Below are positions 63,571-64,000 of a stretch of DNA of 64,000 nucleotides, piece after piece; position 1 is the stretch's first letter, and each line of letters starts with the position of its first letter. Below the pieces are notes generated by a model. That model was not told where the DNA came from. It was given only the letters and a program-made list of their open reading frames with translations, and did no database searches. Source of the DNA: Diphasiastrum complanatum (lineage: Eukaryota; Streptophyta; Lycopodiopsida; Lycopodiales; Lycopodiaceae). A program made the position numbers and the translations under genes. The stretch lies in contig CM055099.1 of assembly GCA_029204225.1 (NCBI GenBank), forward strand, positions 47,000,042 through 47,064,041, given 5' to 3'.

Positions 63571-64000
63571 TTCAGTCTTGCTTTGTCAAGAGAAACTAAG
63601 TGCACTCTTGTATCTCTCTCTATGCATCCTGGTGGTGTAAATCCGACTATTCCTTTGTTGGGATAGTGCTAAAATCTTTACCTTTTATCTGATTCATAAG
63701 CTAACAAAGGTCTGTGTTTATGGTTTAGTCCACACAAGATGGTTTCAAGAAGCTGCCTCTTTAGGTTATGGGGAGCCCCTTCCACCTAACCATTTTGTTG
63801 AAACTATTATTTGCTATATGAAAAAGGCCGTTGAGATACATAAATTATCATTAACACTGATAGGGCTACTTGTTCTTCTACTGGACTTGAGGATAAGATT
63901 CTTTGCCTTATTGATTTGCTTGAGACTATTGACTAGGTAAAGATTTATCTCGAGTTTATTAAGAAGAAAGAACCGTTGAACCTAGTGGAAAATCTTTATA
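63571..64000 (+). pseudogene. Unidentified coding relic running off the right edge
   Basis: The plus strand reads TKCTLVSLSMHPGGVNPTIP (about 63595), then RWFQEAASLGYGEPLPPNHF and VETIICYMKKAVEIH (from 63738), a frame change, DRATCSSTGLEDKILCLIDL, a TAG where Trp would fit, and KIYLEFIKKKEPLNLVENLY to the window edge. The pattern suggests a degraded transposon protein. I do not recognise it; the N-terminal part of a Penelope-like element is one possibility. Confidence 0.35.

Noticed and set aside
1-64000. CRISPR arrays, bacterial operons, rRNA and tRNA genes
   Set aside because: Spliced genes and plant retroelements show a eukaryotic nuclear origin; no tRNA or rRNA sequence was recognised and spaced repeats lack CRISPR architecture.

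Overview
The window is nuclear DNA from a land plant with a large, retrotransposon-rich genome. The signs are introns of up to 22 kb packed with nested Ty3/gypsy and Ty1/copia elements, a plant-type sterol gene, and a plant-specific U2AF65-like gene. Long introns and a Penelope-like reverse transcriptase relic make a fern or conifer-like genome more likely than a compact angiosperm. The sequence alone does not settle the species.

Two host genes are supported. (1) On the minus strand at 2101-3456, four in-phase exons encode the N-terminal half of cycloeucalenol cycloisomerase (CPI1, phytosterol synthesis); the rest lies beyond the left edge. (2) On the plus strand at 17812-58376, nine exons with GT-AG junctions join into a 1008-residue protein: an RS/KE-rich N-terminus, an Ala/Gln-rich linker, RRM1, RRM2 and a C-terminal UHM-like RRM split by a Ser-rich insert. 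It is a long U2AF large-subunit-like splicing factor. Its reading frame is intact although 97% of exon 2 to exon 6 territory is intron.

Layout: 1-3.5 kb CPI1; 3.7-9.3 kb a decayed gypsy element split by a complete but internally deleted copia element (TSD TCCAT); 9.4-10.7 kb microsatellites and a GC-rich minisatellite; 11-14.7 kb gypsy fragments on the minus strand; 15.2-16.7 kb an inverted-repeat element; 17.05-17.8 kb the 5' flank of the U2AF-like gene. Intron 1 (19.4-27.1 kb) holds copia, gypsy and Penelope relics. Intron 3 (27.7-50.0 kb) holds a nearly complete chromovirus, a copia element inserted in its 3' LTR, a chimeric copia end, and a BED/DUF659 hAT transposase relic. Intron 5 (50.4-56.3 kb) holds palindrome-rich islands. 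Downstream of 58.4 kb are gypsy integrase, LINE-like and unidentified coding relics, two long TC tracts and a spaced palindrome array.

The most unusual signal is a set of short islands (about 15.2/16.6, 20.1-20.4, 24.45-25.0, 50.85-51.07, 52.8-53.5, 55.35-56.2 and 61.8-62.3 kb). Each is dense in its own self-complementary word, repeated only inside that island. Two or three have clear terminal inverted repeats, and one sits inside a copia reverse transcriptase frame, so they look like small mobile DNA elements whose binding-site word differs between families.
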